Of a stretch of 64,000 nucleotides of DNA, positions 8,283-19,521 are shown piece by piece (positions within the stretch are counted from its first letter, which is position 1; each line of letters opens with the position of its first letter). The position numbers were made by a program, and so were the translations under genes. The stretch is from Bacteroides sp. 224 (GTDB lineage: Bacteria; Bacteroidota; Bacteroidia; Bacteroidales; Bacteroidaceae). The stretch is taken from positions 1 to 64,000 of the forward strand of contig NZ_QVMK01000005.1 in the NCBI RefSeq assembly GCF_010500995.1, given 5' to 3'. The notes under the pieces are model-generated. The model saw only the letters and a list, made by a program, of their open reading frames with translations. It was not told where the DNA came from and made no database searches.

Positions 8283-9638
8283 ATGAACGTTTCATTTCAG
8301 AACATTGACAAGGTTAACGGTCAGTTAACTGTGAAGGTAGAAAAATCCGATTATCAGGAACCAGTTGAAAAAAGTTTAAAATCATTCCGCCAGAAAGCAC
8401 AAATCCCCGGCTTCCGTAAAGGAATGGTTCCTATGAGCTTAATAAAGAAAATGTATGGAAAGTCTGTACTTGCTGAAGAAGTGAATAAGTTGCTTTCTAA
8501 TAGTGTGTATGATTATATCAGAACAAATGAAATAAATATGCTTGGCGAACCATTGCCTAACGAGGAACAACAACAAAAGATTGATTTCGATACAATGGAA
8601 GAGTTTGAGTTCCTGTTTGATATAGCATTGGCTCCTGAATTTACCGTTGAAGTAGCTGCTAAAGATAAAGTAGACTATTATACGATTGATGTAACTGATG
8701 AAATGGTTGACAACCAGATTAAGACTTATACCCAACGTGCCGGTAAATATGATCAGGTAAATGATTATAAAGACGGAGATATGTTGAAAGGTTTGCTGGC
8801 CGAACTTGATGAAAAAGGAAATACCAAAGAAGGTGGTATTCAAATAGAGGGTGCTGTATTGATGCCTTCTTACATGAAGAACGATGATCAAAAAGCTCTT
8901 TTTGCAGATGCAAAAGTAAATGATGTTTTAGTATTCAACCCTTATACAGCTTATGACGGAAATGAAACAGAAATAGCATCACTTCTTCGCATTGAAAAAG
9001 ATGCGGTTGCCGAGCAAAAATCTAATTTTAGCTATCAGGTAGAAGAGATTACTCGTTTTGTTGAAGCAGAATTGAATCAAGAACTGTTCGACCTGGCTTT
9101 GGGTGAAGGCGTGGTGAAAACAGAAGAAGAATTCCGTGCAAAGATGAAGGAAATCGTAGCTTCTCAATATGCAGCAGACAGTGATTATAAATTCTTGCTT
9201 GATGCCCGCAAAATGTTGATGGGCAAAATTGGTAAATTGGAATTCTCGGATGCTTTGTTGAAACGTATCATGTTGATGAACAACAGTGATAAAGGCGAAG
9301 AATTTGTAAACGAAAACTACGAAAAGAGCCTTGAGGAACTGACATGGCATCTTATCAAAGAAAAACTCGTTAAAGAATACGATATTAAAGTAGAACAAGA
9401 AGATGTTCTTACCATGGCAAAAGAGGCTACCAGAGCTCAGTTTGCTCAATATGGAATGACAAGTATTCCTGATGATATTTTAGAAAACTACTCAAAAGAA
9501 ATGCTGAAGAAGAAAGAAACTGTGGATGGACTTGTAAGCCGCGTGGTTGAATCTAAATTAGCTAATACTTTGAAGGAAAAAGTAAAACTGACAAAAAAGA
9601 CAGTTTCTTTGGATGAATTCCAGAAATTATTTGAGTAA
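8283..9638 (+). CDS. tig: trigger factor, ribosome-associated chaperone
   Basis: 451-residue trigger factor, which binds nascent chains at the ribosomal exit tunnel. The N-terminal ribosome-binding signature GFRKG is at residues 43-47, followed by a divergent PPIase-like middle domain and a long helical C-terminal chaperone domain. The length suits Bacteroidota versions. It is followed by clpP-clpX, the widespread tig-clpP-clpX order, though each has separate promoter-like sequence here. Confidence 0.95.
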   Translation: MNVSFQNIDKVNGQLTVKVEKSDYQEPVEKSLKSFRQKAQIPGFRKGMVPMSLIKKMYGKSVLAEEVNKLLSNSVYDYIRTNEINMLGEPLPNEEQQQKIDFDTMEEFEFLFDIALAPEFTVEVAAKDKVDYYTIDVTDEMVDNQIKTYTQRAGKYDQVNDYKDGDMLKGLLAELDEKGNTKEGGIQIEGAVLMPSYMKNDDQKALFADAKVNDVLVFNPYTAYDGNETEIASLLRIEKDAVAEQKSNFSYQVEEITRFVEAELNQELFDLALGEGVVKTEEEFRAKMKEIVASQYAADSDYKFLLDARKMLMGKIGKLEFSDALLKRIMLMNNSDKGEEFVNENYEKSLEELTWHLIKEKLVKEYDIKVEQEDVLTMAKEATRAQFAQYGMTSIPDDILENYSKEMLKKKETVDGLVSRVVESKLANTLKEKVKLTKKTVSLDEFQKLFE

Positions 9639-9747
9639 CTGCCAATATGGGGTAGTTTCTGCTAAAACTTCCTAAAAGGGGAGGCTTTGGATCACTATTT
9701 GAGATTATACGTAAAACTAAATGTGTAATTATGACATTTATTTTTCG

Positions 9748-9755
9748 TAATTTTG
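9748..9755 (+). promoter_or_regulatory. putative -7 box for clpP-clpX
   Basis: TAATTTTG fits TAnnTTTG, 67 bp before the clpP ATG. The -33 TTTG is not clear (a TGTG lies 22 bp upstream). The flanking segments 9676-9687 and 9779-9790 are a distant inverted repeat of an AGGGGAGGCTTT-like sequence. Confidence 0.45.
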
Positions 9756-9821
9756 CTATACTCAATGAAAGAAGGTCGAAAGCCTCCTCTTCATATTATA
9801 TTAACTTAAAAAGTAATAGAC

Positions 9822-10487
9822 ATGAATGATTTTAGAAAATATGCAACCAAGCATCTGGGAATGAATGGTCTGGCTTTAGATGAAGTGATTAAATCACAAG
9901 CATCTTATTTAAACCCTTACATCCTGGAAGAAAGACAACTGAATGTAACTCAATTGGATGTTTTTTCTCGCTTAATGATGGATCGTATCATTTTCCTGGG
10001 AACTCAAATAGATGACTATACAGCTAATACTTTGCAAGCTCAATTGTTGTATCTGGATTCGGCTGATCAAGGAAAAGATATTTCAATTTATATAAACTCT
10101 CCCGGTGGTTCTGTGTATGCCGGATTAGGTATTTATGACACCATGCAGTTCATCGGAAGTGATGTGTCTACCATTTGTACAGGTATGGCGGCTTCTATGG
10201 CAGCAGTTTTGCTTGTTGCCGGACAAGAAGGTAAGCGCTCTGCATTGAAACATTCTCGTGTAATGATACACCAACCCATGGGAGGTGCGCAGGGACAAGC
10301 ATCTGATATAGAAATTACTGCCCGCGAAATACAAAAACTTAAAAAAGAATTGTATACCATTATCGCCGATCATTCAAAGACCGACTTTGATAAAGTATGG
10401 GCGGATTCGGATCGTGACTATTGGATGAATGCCGATGAAGCGAAAGAGTATGGTATGATTGATCAAGTATTAGTACGTAAACCTTAA
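9822..10487 (+). CDS. clpP: ATP-dependent Clp protease proteolytic subunit
   Basis: 221-residue serine protease subunit that assembles into the ClpP barrel. The catalytic triad is readable as Ser125 (GMAASMAA), His150 (MIHQPMGG) and probably Asp199 (DSDRDYW). The N-terminus is ~20-25 residues longer than in E. coli, as usual in this group. It lies 5 bp from clpX, its unfoldase partner. Confidence 0.97.
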   Translation: MNDFRKYATKHLGMNGLALDEVIKSQASYLNPYILEERQLNVTQLDVFSRLMMDRIIFLGTQIDDYTANTLQAQLLYLDSADQGKDISIYINSPGGSVYAGLGIYDTMQFIGSDVSTICTGMAASMAAVLLVAGQEGKRSALKHSRVMIHQPMGGAQGQASDIEITAREIQKLKKELYTIIADHSKTDFDKVWADSDRDYWMNADEAKEYGMIDQVLVRKP

Positions 10488-10492
10488 GGTTA

Positions 10493-11752
10493 ATGGAAGA
10501 TTCAAAAACAAGGAAAAAAACAAAAAATAGATGCAGCTTCTGTGGACGTCCTGAAAACGAAGTTGGTTTCCTTATAACTGGGATGGATGGCTATATTTGT
10601 GATAGCTGTTCAACCCAGGCTTATGAAATAGTAAAAGAAGCAACAAGTAGTGGGGCCAATTCGACTACTGCATTTAATCGTCTTAACATAGAAGAGCTCC
10701 CTAAGCCCTTAGAAATAAAACAGTTTCTCGATCAATATGTGATTGGTCAAGATGATGCTAAGCGTTTTCTTTCAGTTTCGGTTTATAACCACTACAAACG
10801 TTTGCTGCAAAAAAGTACCCAAGATGATGTAGAGATTGAAAAATCAAATATCATCATGGTAGGTAGTACTGGTACAGGAAAAACGTTATTAGCAAGAACC
10901 ATAGCTAAATTACTGAAAGTTCCCTTTACTATTGTAGACGCAACAGTACTTACCGAAGCTGGGTATGTGGGAGAAGATATTGAAAGTCTTTTAACGCGTT
11001 TGTTGCAAGTAGCAGATTATAATGTAGCAGAAGCTGAGCAAGGAATTGTATTTATTGATGAAATAGATAAAATAGCTCGTAAAGGAGATAATCCTTCCAT
11101 TACTCGTGATGTAAGTGGAGAAGGAGTTCAGCAAGGACTCTTGAAATTGCTTGAAGGTTCTATTGTGAACGTACCCCCACAGGGAGGGCGTAAGCATCCG
11201 GAACAAAAAATGATAGCAGTAAATACTAAAAATATATTGTTTATTTGCGGTGGTGCTTTTGATGGTATTGAGAAGAAAATCGCTCAGCGGTTAAATACAC
11301 ATGTAGTTGGATACAATACCGCTCAGAAAACACTGTCGTTGGATAAGGATAATATGTTGCAGTATATTGCTCCTCAGGATTTAAAATCATTTGGTTTAAT
11401 TCCGGAGATCATTGGGCGTTTGCCTATACTTACTTATTTGAATCCTTTAGATAGAGATGCGCTTTGTGCAATACTCACAGAACCTAAAAACTCTATCATC
11501 AAACAATATATAAAATTGTTGGAGATGGATGGAGTGAAGTTAAGCTTTGATAAAGAAGTATTGGACTACATTGTCGACAAAGCTGTAGAGTATAAACTGG
11601 GTGCCCGTGGTTTGCGCTCTATTGTAGAGACAATCATGATGGATGTAATGTTTGATATTCCATCTCAGAATAAGAAAAAGTATAATGTGACGTTATCATT
11701 CGCAAAAGAGCAGGTAGAAAAAGCTAATTTGGCTCGTTTGCAAACAGCATAA
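10493..11752 (+). CDS. clpX: ATP-dependent Clp protease ATP-binding subunit ClpX
   Basis: 419-residue AAA+ unfoldase. It has the N-terminal zinc-binding domain ([11 protein letters not shown] ... CDSC), Walker A GSTGTGKT, Walker [10 protein letters not shown], the GYVGEDIE pore region and the C-terminal ClpB-D2-like small domain. It feeds ssrA-tagged and other substrates to ClpP, whose gene is immediately upstream in the same operon. Confidence 0.97.
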   Translation: MEDSKTRKKTKNRCSFCGRPENEVGFLITGMDGYICDSCSTQAYEIVKEATSSGANSTTAFNRLNIEELPKPLEIKQFLDQYVIGQDDAKRFLSVSVYNHYKRLLQKSTQDDVEIEKSNIIMVGSTGTGKTLLARTIAKLLKVPFTIVDATVLTEAGYVGEDIESLLTRLLQVADYNVAEAEQGIVFIDEIDKIARKGDNPSITRDVSGEGVQQGLLKLLEGSIVNVPPQGGRKHPEQKMIAVNTKNILFICGGAFDGIEKKIAQRLNTHVVGYNTAQKTLSLDKDNMLQYIAPQDLKSFGLIPEIIGRLPILTYLNPLDRDALCAILTEPKNSIIKQYIKLLEMDGVKLSFDKEVLDYIVDKAVEYKLGARGLRSIVETIMMDVMFDIPSQNKKKYNVTLSFAKEQVEKANLARLQTA

Positions 11753-11874
11753 AGTAGTAAAATCCTATATCAGAACTAATATTGATGCTTTTCTAAAAAA
11801 TATTCATAGTATTTTACTTGGAATTTTAGAAGTTGTTTCTAACTTTGTTTGAACTCTTCCCGGAGTACAAGTAT

Positions 11875-11882
11875 TATATTTG
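11875..11882 (+). promoter_or_regulatory. putative promoter of recQ
   Basis: TATATTTG matches the -7 box; TTTG at 11848-11851 lies 23 bp upstream, slightly longer than the usual spacing. The predicted start near 11886 is downstream of the in-frame TTG at 11849 and upstream of the ATG at 11906, so this site supports the ATG as start codon. Confidence 0.55.
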
Positions 11883-11905
11883 AACTGAATAAAGCACTTA
11901 AAGCA

Positions 11906-14086
11906 ATGTCGGAAAAGACTAATTTAACGAGTCAACTAAAGAAGTTTTTCGGATTTGACAAATTCAAAGGAAATCAGGAGGCAATTATCCAAAATTTGCT
12001 GGAAGGTAATGATACCTTTGTTCTGATGCCTACAGGAGGCGGAAAATCTTTATGCTATCAATTACCGTCATTATTAATGGAAGGTACCGCTATTGTGATT
12101 TCACCTCTCATTGCATTGATGAAAAATCAGGTGGATGCGATGCGTAATTTTAGCGAAGATGACGGAATTGCACATTTCCTTAATTCTTCGTTGAATAAAG
12201 GTGCCATTGAACAGGTAAAAGCAGATATCGTTCGAGGAAAAACTAAACTTTTGTATGTTGCTCCCGAGTCTTTGACTAAAGAAGAGAACGTTGATTTTTT
12301 GAGAGACATAAAGATCTCTTTTTATGCGGTAGATGAAGCACATTGTATTTCGGAATGGGGGCATGACTTCCGACCAGAATATCGACGAATCAGGCCGATT
12401 ATCAATGAAATAGGAAAAGCTCCTGTGATAGCTCTAACGGCTACTGCTACTCCTAAAGTGCAGCATGACATACAGAAGAGCTTGGGAATGGTAGAGTCTG
12501 AAGTCTTCAAGTCTTCGTTTAATAGAGCAAATCTATATTATGAAGTACGTTCAAAAACTAATAATATAGATAAAGACATTATTAAGTATATTCGCAATAA
12601 TACAGAGAAATCAGGTATTATTTATTGTTTAAGCCGTAAGAAAGTAGAAGAACTTGCGGAGGTTCTTCAGGCCAATAATATCAATGCCCGTGCCTATCAT
12701 GCCGGGATGGACTCGGCTACCAGAACCCAGAATCAGGACGATTTCCTGATGGAAAAAATAGATGTAATTGTTGCAACTATTGCTTTTGGAATGGGTATTG
12801 ATAAGCCGGATGTTCGATATGTGATCCATTATGATATTCCTAAAAGCCTGGAAGGCTACTATCAGGAAACCGGGCGTGCCGGCCGGGATGGTGGAGAAGG
12901 CAAATGCATTACTTTCTATACAAACAAAGACTTGCAGAAACTGGAAAAGTTTATGCAAGGAAAACCGGTGGCTGAACAAGAAATCGGTAAACAACTACTG
13001 ATTGAGACGGCAGCTTATGCGGAGTCATCCGTTTGTCGTCGGAGGTCATTACTGCATTACTTTGGTGAGGAGTATGTAGAAGAGAATTGTGGAAATTGTG
13101 ACAACTGTTTAAATCCTAAAAAGCAAGTGGAGGCTAAAGACTTATTGTGTGCTGTGATTGAAGTAGTCATGGCGGTAAAAGAAAATTTTAAATCAGACTA
13201 TATTATTGATGTTCTGTTAGGAAAAGAAACATCCGAAGTGCAAGCACACCTTCATGAAGATTTGGAAGTGTTTGGCTCCGGTATGGGCGAAGATGAAAAA
13301 GTATGGAATGCGGTGATTCGTCAGGCATTGATTGGCGGTTATTTGAGTAAAGACGTAGAAAACTACGGAACATTAAAAGTGACAGATGCCGCACGTAAAT
13401 TCTTGAAGAAGCCCCAGTCTTTTAAAATAACAGAAGACAATGAATTTGAAGAAGTAGAAGAAGAAGCACCGGCCAGAGGAGGAGGTTCTTGCGCTGTAGA
13501 TCCCGGACTTTATTCTATGTTGAAGGATTTACGGAAAAAACTATCTAAAAAATTGGGTGTACCTCCTTATGTTATTTTCCAGGATCCATCATTGGAAGCA
13601 ATGGCTACTATTTATCCGGTTACATTGGATGAATTGCAAAACATTCCGGGTGTAGGAGCAGGGAAGGCAAAGAGGTATGGAGCAGATTTTTGTGTGCTGA
13701 TTAAGAAGCATTGCGAAGAAAATGAAATCGACCGTCCGGAAGATTTAAGAGTGCGCACTGTTGCCAATAAATCGAAATTGAAAGTGTCGATCATTCAGTC
13801 TATTGATCGTAAAGTTGCTTTAGATGATATTGCTCTTTCTAAAGGAATTGAATTTAGTGAACTGTTGGATGAGATTGAAGCAATCGTTTATTCAGGTACA
13901 AAATTGAATATTGATTACTTCTTGAACGAAATCATGGACGAAGATCACTTGCTCGATATCTATGATTATTTTAAGGAATCTACTACTGACAGCGTAGAAG
14001 ATGCGCTGGACGAATTGGGCGAAGACTTTACAGAGGATGAAATACGTTTAATACGTATTAAATTTATCTCTGAGATGGCTAACTAA
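11906..14086 (+). CDS. recQ: ATP-dependent DNA helicase RecQ
   Basis: 726-residue superfamily 2 helicase for recombination and fork repair. Walker A is MPTGGGKS (residues 41-48), the DEAH box is VDEAHCISEWGHDFRP, and motif VI is QETGRAGRD. The RecQ zinc-binding cysteines (CRRRSLLHYF ... CGNCDNC), a winged-helix RQC region and an HRDC domain with IPGVGAGKAKRYG follow. A further C-terminal helical segment of ~100 residues is present. I chose ATG 11906 because an upstream in-frame TTG at 11849 lies within the promoter. Confidence 0.95.
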   Translation: MSEKTNLTSQLKKFFGFDKFKGNQEAIIQNLLEGNDTFVLMPTGGGKSLCYQLPSLLMEGTAIVISPLIALMKNQVDAMRNFSEDDGIAHFLNSSLNKGAIEQVKADIVRGKTKLLYVAPESLTKEENVDFLRDIKISFYAVDEAHCISEWGHDFRPEYRRIRPIINEIGKAPVIALTATATPKVQHDIQKSLGMVESEVFKSSFNRANLYYEVRSKTNNIDKDIIKYIRNNTEKSGIIYCLSRKKVEELAEVLQANNINARAYHAGMDSATRTQNQDDFLMEKIDVIVATIAFGMGIDKPDVRYVIHYDIPKSLEGYYQETGRAGRDGGEGKCITFYTNKDLQKLEKFMQGKPVAEQEIGKQLLIETAAYAESSVCRRRSLLHYFGEEYVEENCGNCDNCLNPKKQVEAKDLLCAVIEVVMAVKENFKSDYIIDVLLGKETSEVQAHLHEDLEVFGSGMGEDEKVWNAVIRQALIGGYLSKDVENYGTLKVTDAARKFLKKPQSFKITEDNEFEEVEEEAPARGGGSCAVDPGLYSMLKDLRKKLSKKLGVPPYVIFQDPSLEAMATIYPVTLDELQNIPGVGAGKAKRYGADFCVLIKKHCEENEIDRPEDLRVRTVANKSKLKVSIIQSIDRKVALDDIALSKGIEFSELLDEIEAIVYSGTKLNIDYFLNEIMDEDHLLDIYDYFKESTTDSVEDALDELGEDFTEDEIRLIRIKFISEMAN

Positions 14087-14100
14087 TGGAATAAAAACCG

Positions 14101-14108
14101 TATATTTG
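14101..14108 (+). promoter_or_regulatory. putative -7 box for guaB
   Basis: TATATTTG fits TAnnTTTG and is followed by GCA, as at many Bacteroides promoters. It lies 31 bp before the guaB ATG. No -33 TTTG is visible. Confidence 0.5.
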
Positions 14109-14118
14109 CACGCAATAA

Positions 14119-15615
<1,497 letters not shown>

Positions 15616-15660
15616 GGCTTAAGAATAAATAAAATAAAATGTAAGGTGTAAATATGTGAA

Positions 15661-15668
15661 TATATTTG
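15661..15668 (+). promoter_or_regulatory. putative -7 box for the SurA-like operon
   Basis: TATATTTG matches the -7 consensus and is followed by GCACC. It lies ~45 bp before the ATG at 15714 and overlaps an in-frame TTG at 15666, which therefore is unlikely to be the translation start. Confidence 0.5.
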
Positions 15669-15713
15669 CACCTTTATTTGTTTTATATACCTTTATTGGA
15701 TATTATTATAAAA

Positions 15714-17216
15714 ATGAAAAGAAGCATTTGGATAGCTGTTTTTTCTCTGTTGACTCATTATATATGTGCTCAGAGTGACGATTCTGTATTGGTTCGAATT
15801 AACGGAAAGGGGATTTTGTGTTCGGAATTTATTTCTTTTTGTGAAAACAATCTTCCTGCAAAAAGTAATGCTGCACAGGTAAAACATGCTTTAGAAACCT
15901 TTGTTAATAATAAGTTGAAGATAGATGAAGCCGAAAAATTACAAATAGATAAAGAAGCAAATGTTTGTAATAAACTGATTGAACTGAAACAAGCATTGTT
16001 GAAAAAACACTCATCCATAGAAAGAGTTGTTTCAGAAATGCCTAAAACTCCTTTAAGGAAACTGGAGGTAGTACATGTTGAATATATCTATAAACACTTA
16101 CCCCAGTCCATTTCAGTTAGTAAGCAGAATGAAACTATAAGATTGATAGATTCTCTTTATTATATGATAAATAATCAATCTGCTGCCAACTTCAGGCAGT
16201 ATGTTGAAAAGTATTCTGATGATAAGAGCTCCCTCCGGTTGAATGCTTTACAGATGACGGAAGAATTTGCAGGAGTTGTATTTTCTTTAAAGCAAGGAGA
16301 AATATCCAAACCTTTTTTATCTCATAATGGGGTTTACATAGTGAAACTGCTGGCGAAAGAATACGTGGAAACCGGAAATAAAATAGCCAGAGGAAAAAGC
16401 AATGCTCAATTAATAGCATCATTGAAAAACTCTTTCGATTATAGAGCTAACGATGAAGGTATGGCCGAATTACTTAAACTGTCAAGAACAAATAAACCTT
16501 TATTTTATTTGGGAGGGAAAGAGTATACGGGAACAGACTTTGCCACATTTGCCAATAGAAAGTTTAAAAAGCCGAAAGATTTATTAGACGATTTTGTGTT
16601 GAAATCTTTGCTTGATTATGAAAGCGATATTTTAACCCCTCATTCTTTACCTTATAAAAGAACTTTTCAGGTAACCAGAGATAGCATTCTTCTGAAAGAG
16701 ATAACTAATAAAGAAATAATATCTCAATCGAATGATAATACAGGTTTAAGAATTTACTTCGATACACATAAGAAAAAATATTCCTGGAAGAAACCTCGAT
16801 ATAGAGGAATCGTTTTACAATGCGTAGATGAAGAAATAGCCCGTAGAGCCAAGAAACTCATAAAGAAACAGCCGAATGAGAAGTGGGAGGAAATTATCAA
16901 TAAACAATTTAATGCAGATCGTGAAAAGCCGATCATACAAATGAAACAAGGGCTTTTTGCCGAAGGTGATGATCCATATATCGATAAATTTATATTTAAA
17001 AAAGGAGAGTATATCTTTTTGAAAGACTTTCCTTACACTACTGTAGTCGGGAAAAAAACAAAGAAACCGGTACGGTATGAAGAAGTGCTAGACCTGTTAA
17101 TAATTGATTATCAGAATTTTTTAGAATCTCTTTGGATAACTCGTTTACATGCTGGCAATAAGGTTGAAATTAACCAAGAGGTTTTAAAAACAGTTAATAA
17201 TAATTTGAAGAAATAA
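15714..17216 (+). CDS. periplasmic parvulin-type peptidyl-prolyl isomerase
   Basis: 500-residue exported protein: an N-terminal signal peptide ends near THYICAQS, a SurA-N-like helical region follows, then one parvulin/rotamase domain around residues 120-220 (KYSDDKSSLRLNALQM ... GEISKPFLSHNGVYIVKLL). The C-terminal half is divergent. It is the first of three consecutive SurA-like genes and probably chaperones outer-membrane proteins. The start at ATG 15714 gives a normal signal peptide; an upstream TTG at 15666 overlaps the promoter. Confidence 0.85.
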   Translation: MKRSIWIAVFSLLTHYICAQSDDSVLVRINGKGILCSEFISFCENNLPAKSNAAQVKHALETFVNNKLKIDEAEKLQIDKEANVCNKLIELKQALLKKHSSIERVVSEMPKTPLRKLEVVHVEYIYKHLPQSISVSKQNETIRLIDSLYYMINNQSAANFRQYVEKYSDDKSSLRLNALQMTEEFAGVVFSLKQGEISKPFLSHNGVYIVKLLAKEYVETGNKIARGKSNAQLIASLKNSFDYRANDEGMAELLKLSRTNKPLFYLGGKEYTGTDFATFANRKFKKPKDLLDDFVLKSLLDYESDILTPHSLPYKRTFQVTRDSILLKEITNKEIISQSNDNTGLRIYFDTHKKKYSWKKPRYRGIVLQCVDEEIARRAKKLIKKQPNEKWEEIINKQFNADREKPIIQMKQGLFAEGDDPYIDKFIFKKGEYIFLKDFPYTTVVGKKTKKPVRYEEVLDLLIIDYQNFLESLWITRLHAGNKVEINQEVLKTVNNNLKK

Positions 17217-17265
17217 GATATTACATTATCTTCGTAACCTTAAACAAGCATAATCATAGTATACA

Positions 17266-18111
17266 ATGAGATTAACCGGTCTCCTATTGTTTTTTTTCTT
17301 GCTTTGTGTGTCGTGTAATGGCAACCGTAACTCGATGGAAGAGAACCTTCTAGTGGAAGTAAATGGTGAATTCCTGTATAAAGATGATTTACAGAAAGTT
17401 CTTCCTGTGGGTCTTTCAAAAGATGACAGTCTGCTATTTGCAGAAAACTATATTCGCAATTGGGTAGAAGATATATTGCTATATAATGTAGCTAAAACCA
17501 ATATTCCAAATAGTGAAGAGGTTGACAAGCTGGTGGAGAGCTATCGCAAAACATTGATCATACATACTTATCAACAAGAATTAATCAGCCAAAGACTATC
17601 ATCGGAAATTCCGGAAAGAGAATTGACCGAATTTTATGAGAATAATAAGCGATTGTTTATTTTGGAGCGTCCTTTGGTAAAAGGCCTTTTTATAAGAGTA
17701 CCTCTGGCAGCCCCTAATATGAACGATGTACGTAAATGGTATAAGACGGAAACGCAGGAAGCAATAGAGTATTTAGAGAAATATAGTTTGCAACATGCAT
17801 TGAGCTACGACTATTTTTATGATAAGTGGATTACTCTTTCCGAGGTGCTTGGAAAAATGCCCCTGAAAGAAGTAAACCAGGAAGATTATGTTGCAAAACA
17901 TAGACATATAGAATTGCAAGACACTGTTTCTTATTATTTTTTGAATGTTACTGATTACTTGGGAGTAGGAGATGAGAAACCATACGATTTTGCTCGTCCG
18001 TCAGTCATTGAGATAATAACAAACATGAAGCGGGTTAATTTTATAAAGGATATGAAAAGTGACCTGTATAAAGAAGCATTAAAAGGAAATAAGATTAAAT
18101 ATAATTATTAA
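17266..18111 (+). CDS. SurA-N-like lipoprotein without a visible isomerase domain
   Basis: 281-residue lipoprotein with lipobox LCVSC at residues 14-18. It resembles the N-terminal chaperone part of SurA/PrsA proteins (VNGEFLYKDDLQKV, then an amphipathic helical region) but has no recognisable parvulin core. It lies 49 bp after one SurA-like gene and 9 bp before another, so the three are surely one transcript. A membrane-anchored holdase for outer-membrane protein transit is the likely role, inferred from context. Confidence 0.75.
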   Translation: MRLTGLLLFFFLLCVSCNGNRNSMEENLLVEVNGEFLYKDDLQKVLPVGLSKDDSLLFAENYIRNWVEDILLYNVAKTNIPNSEEVDKLVESYRKTLIIHTYQQELISQRLSSEIPERELTEFYENNKRLFILERPLVKGLFIRVPLAAPNMNDVRKWYKTETQEAIEYLEKYSLQHALSYDYFYDKWITLSEVLGKMPLKEVNQEDYVAKHRHIELQDTVSYYFLNVTDYLGVGDEKPYDFARPSVIEIITNMKRVNFIKDMKSDLYKEALKGNKIKYNY

Positions 18112-18120
18112 GCATAGAGA

Positions 18121-19497
18121 ATGAATAAGTTTGTGAACTTTAAACTTGCTGTCCTACTGGCTATGATAGCTTGTGCAATTACCGTATATGGGCAAGATAA
18201 TGTGATAGATGAAGTTGTCTGGGTAGTTGGCGACGAAGCCATTTTTAAATCGGAGGTAGAAGAAACTCGCCTGGATGCACAGTATCAGGGACGTCGTATT
18301 GATGGTGAACCTTATTGTGTGATACCGGAAGAACTTGCTATACAGAAACTTTATTTGCATCAGGCTGTGTTAGATAGTATTGAAGTGCCTGAAGCTGAAG
18401 TAATTCAACGCGTTGAATATATGACTAATCAGTATATTCAGATGATAGGAACTCGCGAGAAGATGGAAGAGTACTTTAATAAATCATATACTCAGATTCG
18501 TGAAACCATGCGCGAGAACGCACGTGTTGGACTCACTATTCAGAGGATGCAGCAAAAATTGGTAGGAGACGTAAAGGTAACTCCGGCAGAAGTGCGTCGT
18601 CATTTTAAAGACCTTCCGGCTGATAGTATCCCTTATATACCTACTCAGGTAGAAGTTCAGATTATTACTTTGCAACCAAAAATACCTGTTGAAGAGATAG
18701 AAGCAGTGAAGAGCCAATTGCGTGAGTATACAGATCGTGTGAATAAAGGAGAAATCGAATTCTCTACTTTGGCACGTCTTTATTCCGAAGATAGAATGAG
18801 TGCTTTGAGAGGAGGAGAAATCGGATTTAAAGGAAGAGGAGAGGTTGTTCCCGAATATGCGAATGTAGCTTTTAACCTGCAAGATCCTGCGAAGGTATCG
18901 AAAATTGTAGAATCGGAATATGGTTTTCATATAATACAGTTGATCGAAAAGCGTGGTGACCGTATTAATACCCGGCATATTTTGGCGAAACCAAAAGTTT
19001 CAGAGAAAGAGTTAACTGAGGCTAACAACAGGTTAGATTCCATAGCAGATGATATTCGTAATAATAAGTTTGCTTTTGAAGATGCAACTGCCGTTATTTC
19101 TCAAGATAAGGATACACGTAATAACCATGGACTCATGCAAAACCAACGAGATGGAATGAATGCAGGTACTTCTCGTTTCGAAATGCAGGAACTCCCTCAA
19201 GAAATTGGTAAAGTAGTAGAGAGAATGAACGTAGGTGAAATATCCAAAGCCTTTACTATGGTGAACGAAAAAGATGGTAAAGAAGTATGTGCCATTATTA
19301 AACTGAAAAGCAGAATTAATGGACATAAAGCAACCATGTCGGAAGATTATCAGCGATTGAAAGAGATTGTGGTAGAGAAACGTCAGGGAGAGCTTTTGGA
19401 GAAATGGATTGTAGATAAACAAAAACGCACATATGTTCGCATAAATGAAAACTGGAGAAACTGTAAATTCAAATATCCGGGTTGGACTAAAGAATGA
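18121..19497 (+). CDS. surA: SurA-type periplasmic peptidyl-prolyl isomerase
   Basis: 458-residue exported protein with a signal peptide ending near ITVYGQDN. It has a SurA N-terminal domain, then a first parvulin domain at about residues 175-285 (FSTLARLYSEDRMSALRGGE, then EYGFHIIQLIEKRG) and a second, more divergent one following the RINTRHIL motif. This two-parvulin layout is that of SurA, the main periplasmic chaperone for beta-barrel proteins. Its neighbours are two more SurA-like genes and an OstA-like gene, all in envelope assembly. Confidence 0.88.
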   Translation: MNKFVNFKLAVLLAMIACAITVYGQDNVIDEVVWVVGDEAIFKSEVEETRLDAQYQGRRIDGEPYCVIPEELAIQKLYLHQAVLDSIEVPEAEVIQRVEYMTNQYIQMIGTREKMEEYFNKSYTQIRETMRENARVGLTIQRMQQKLVGDVKVTPAEVRRHFKDLPADSIPYIPTQVEVQIITLQPKIPVEEIEAVKSQLREYTDRVNKGEIEFSTLARLYSEDRMSALRGGEIGFKGRGEVVPEYANVAFNLQDPAKVSKIVESEYGFHIIQLIEKRGDRINTRHILAKPKVSEKELTEANNRLDSIADDIRNNKFAFEDATAVISQDKDTRNNHGLMQNQRDGMNAGTSRFEMQELPQEIGKVVERMNVGEISKAFTMVNEKDGKEVCAIIKLKSRINGHKATMSEDYQRLKEIVVEKRQGELLEKWIVDKQKRTYVRINENWRNCKFKYPGWTKE

Positions 19498-19521
19498 TAG
19501 CGTTTAAGTATTCTAATTTTT

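Noticed and set aside
11849..11905. TTG start for recQ 19 codons upstream
   Set aside because: It lies within the promoter region (TATATTTG at 11875-11882); ATG 11906 gives the normal RecQ N-terminus.
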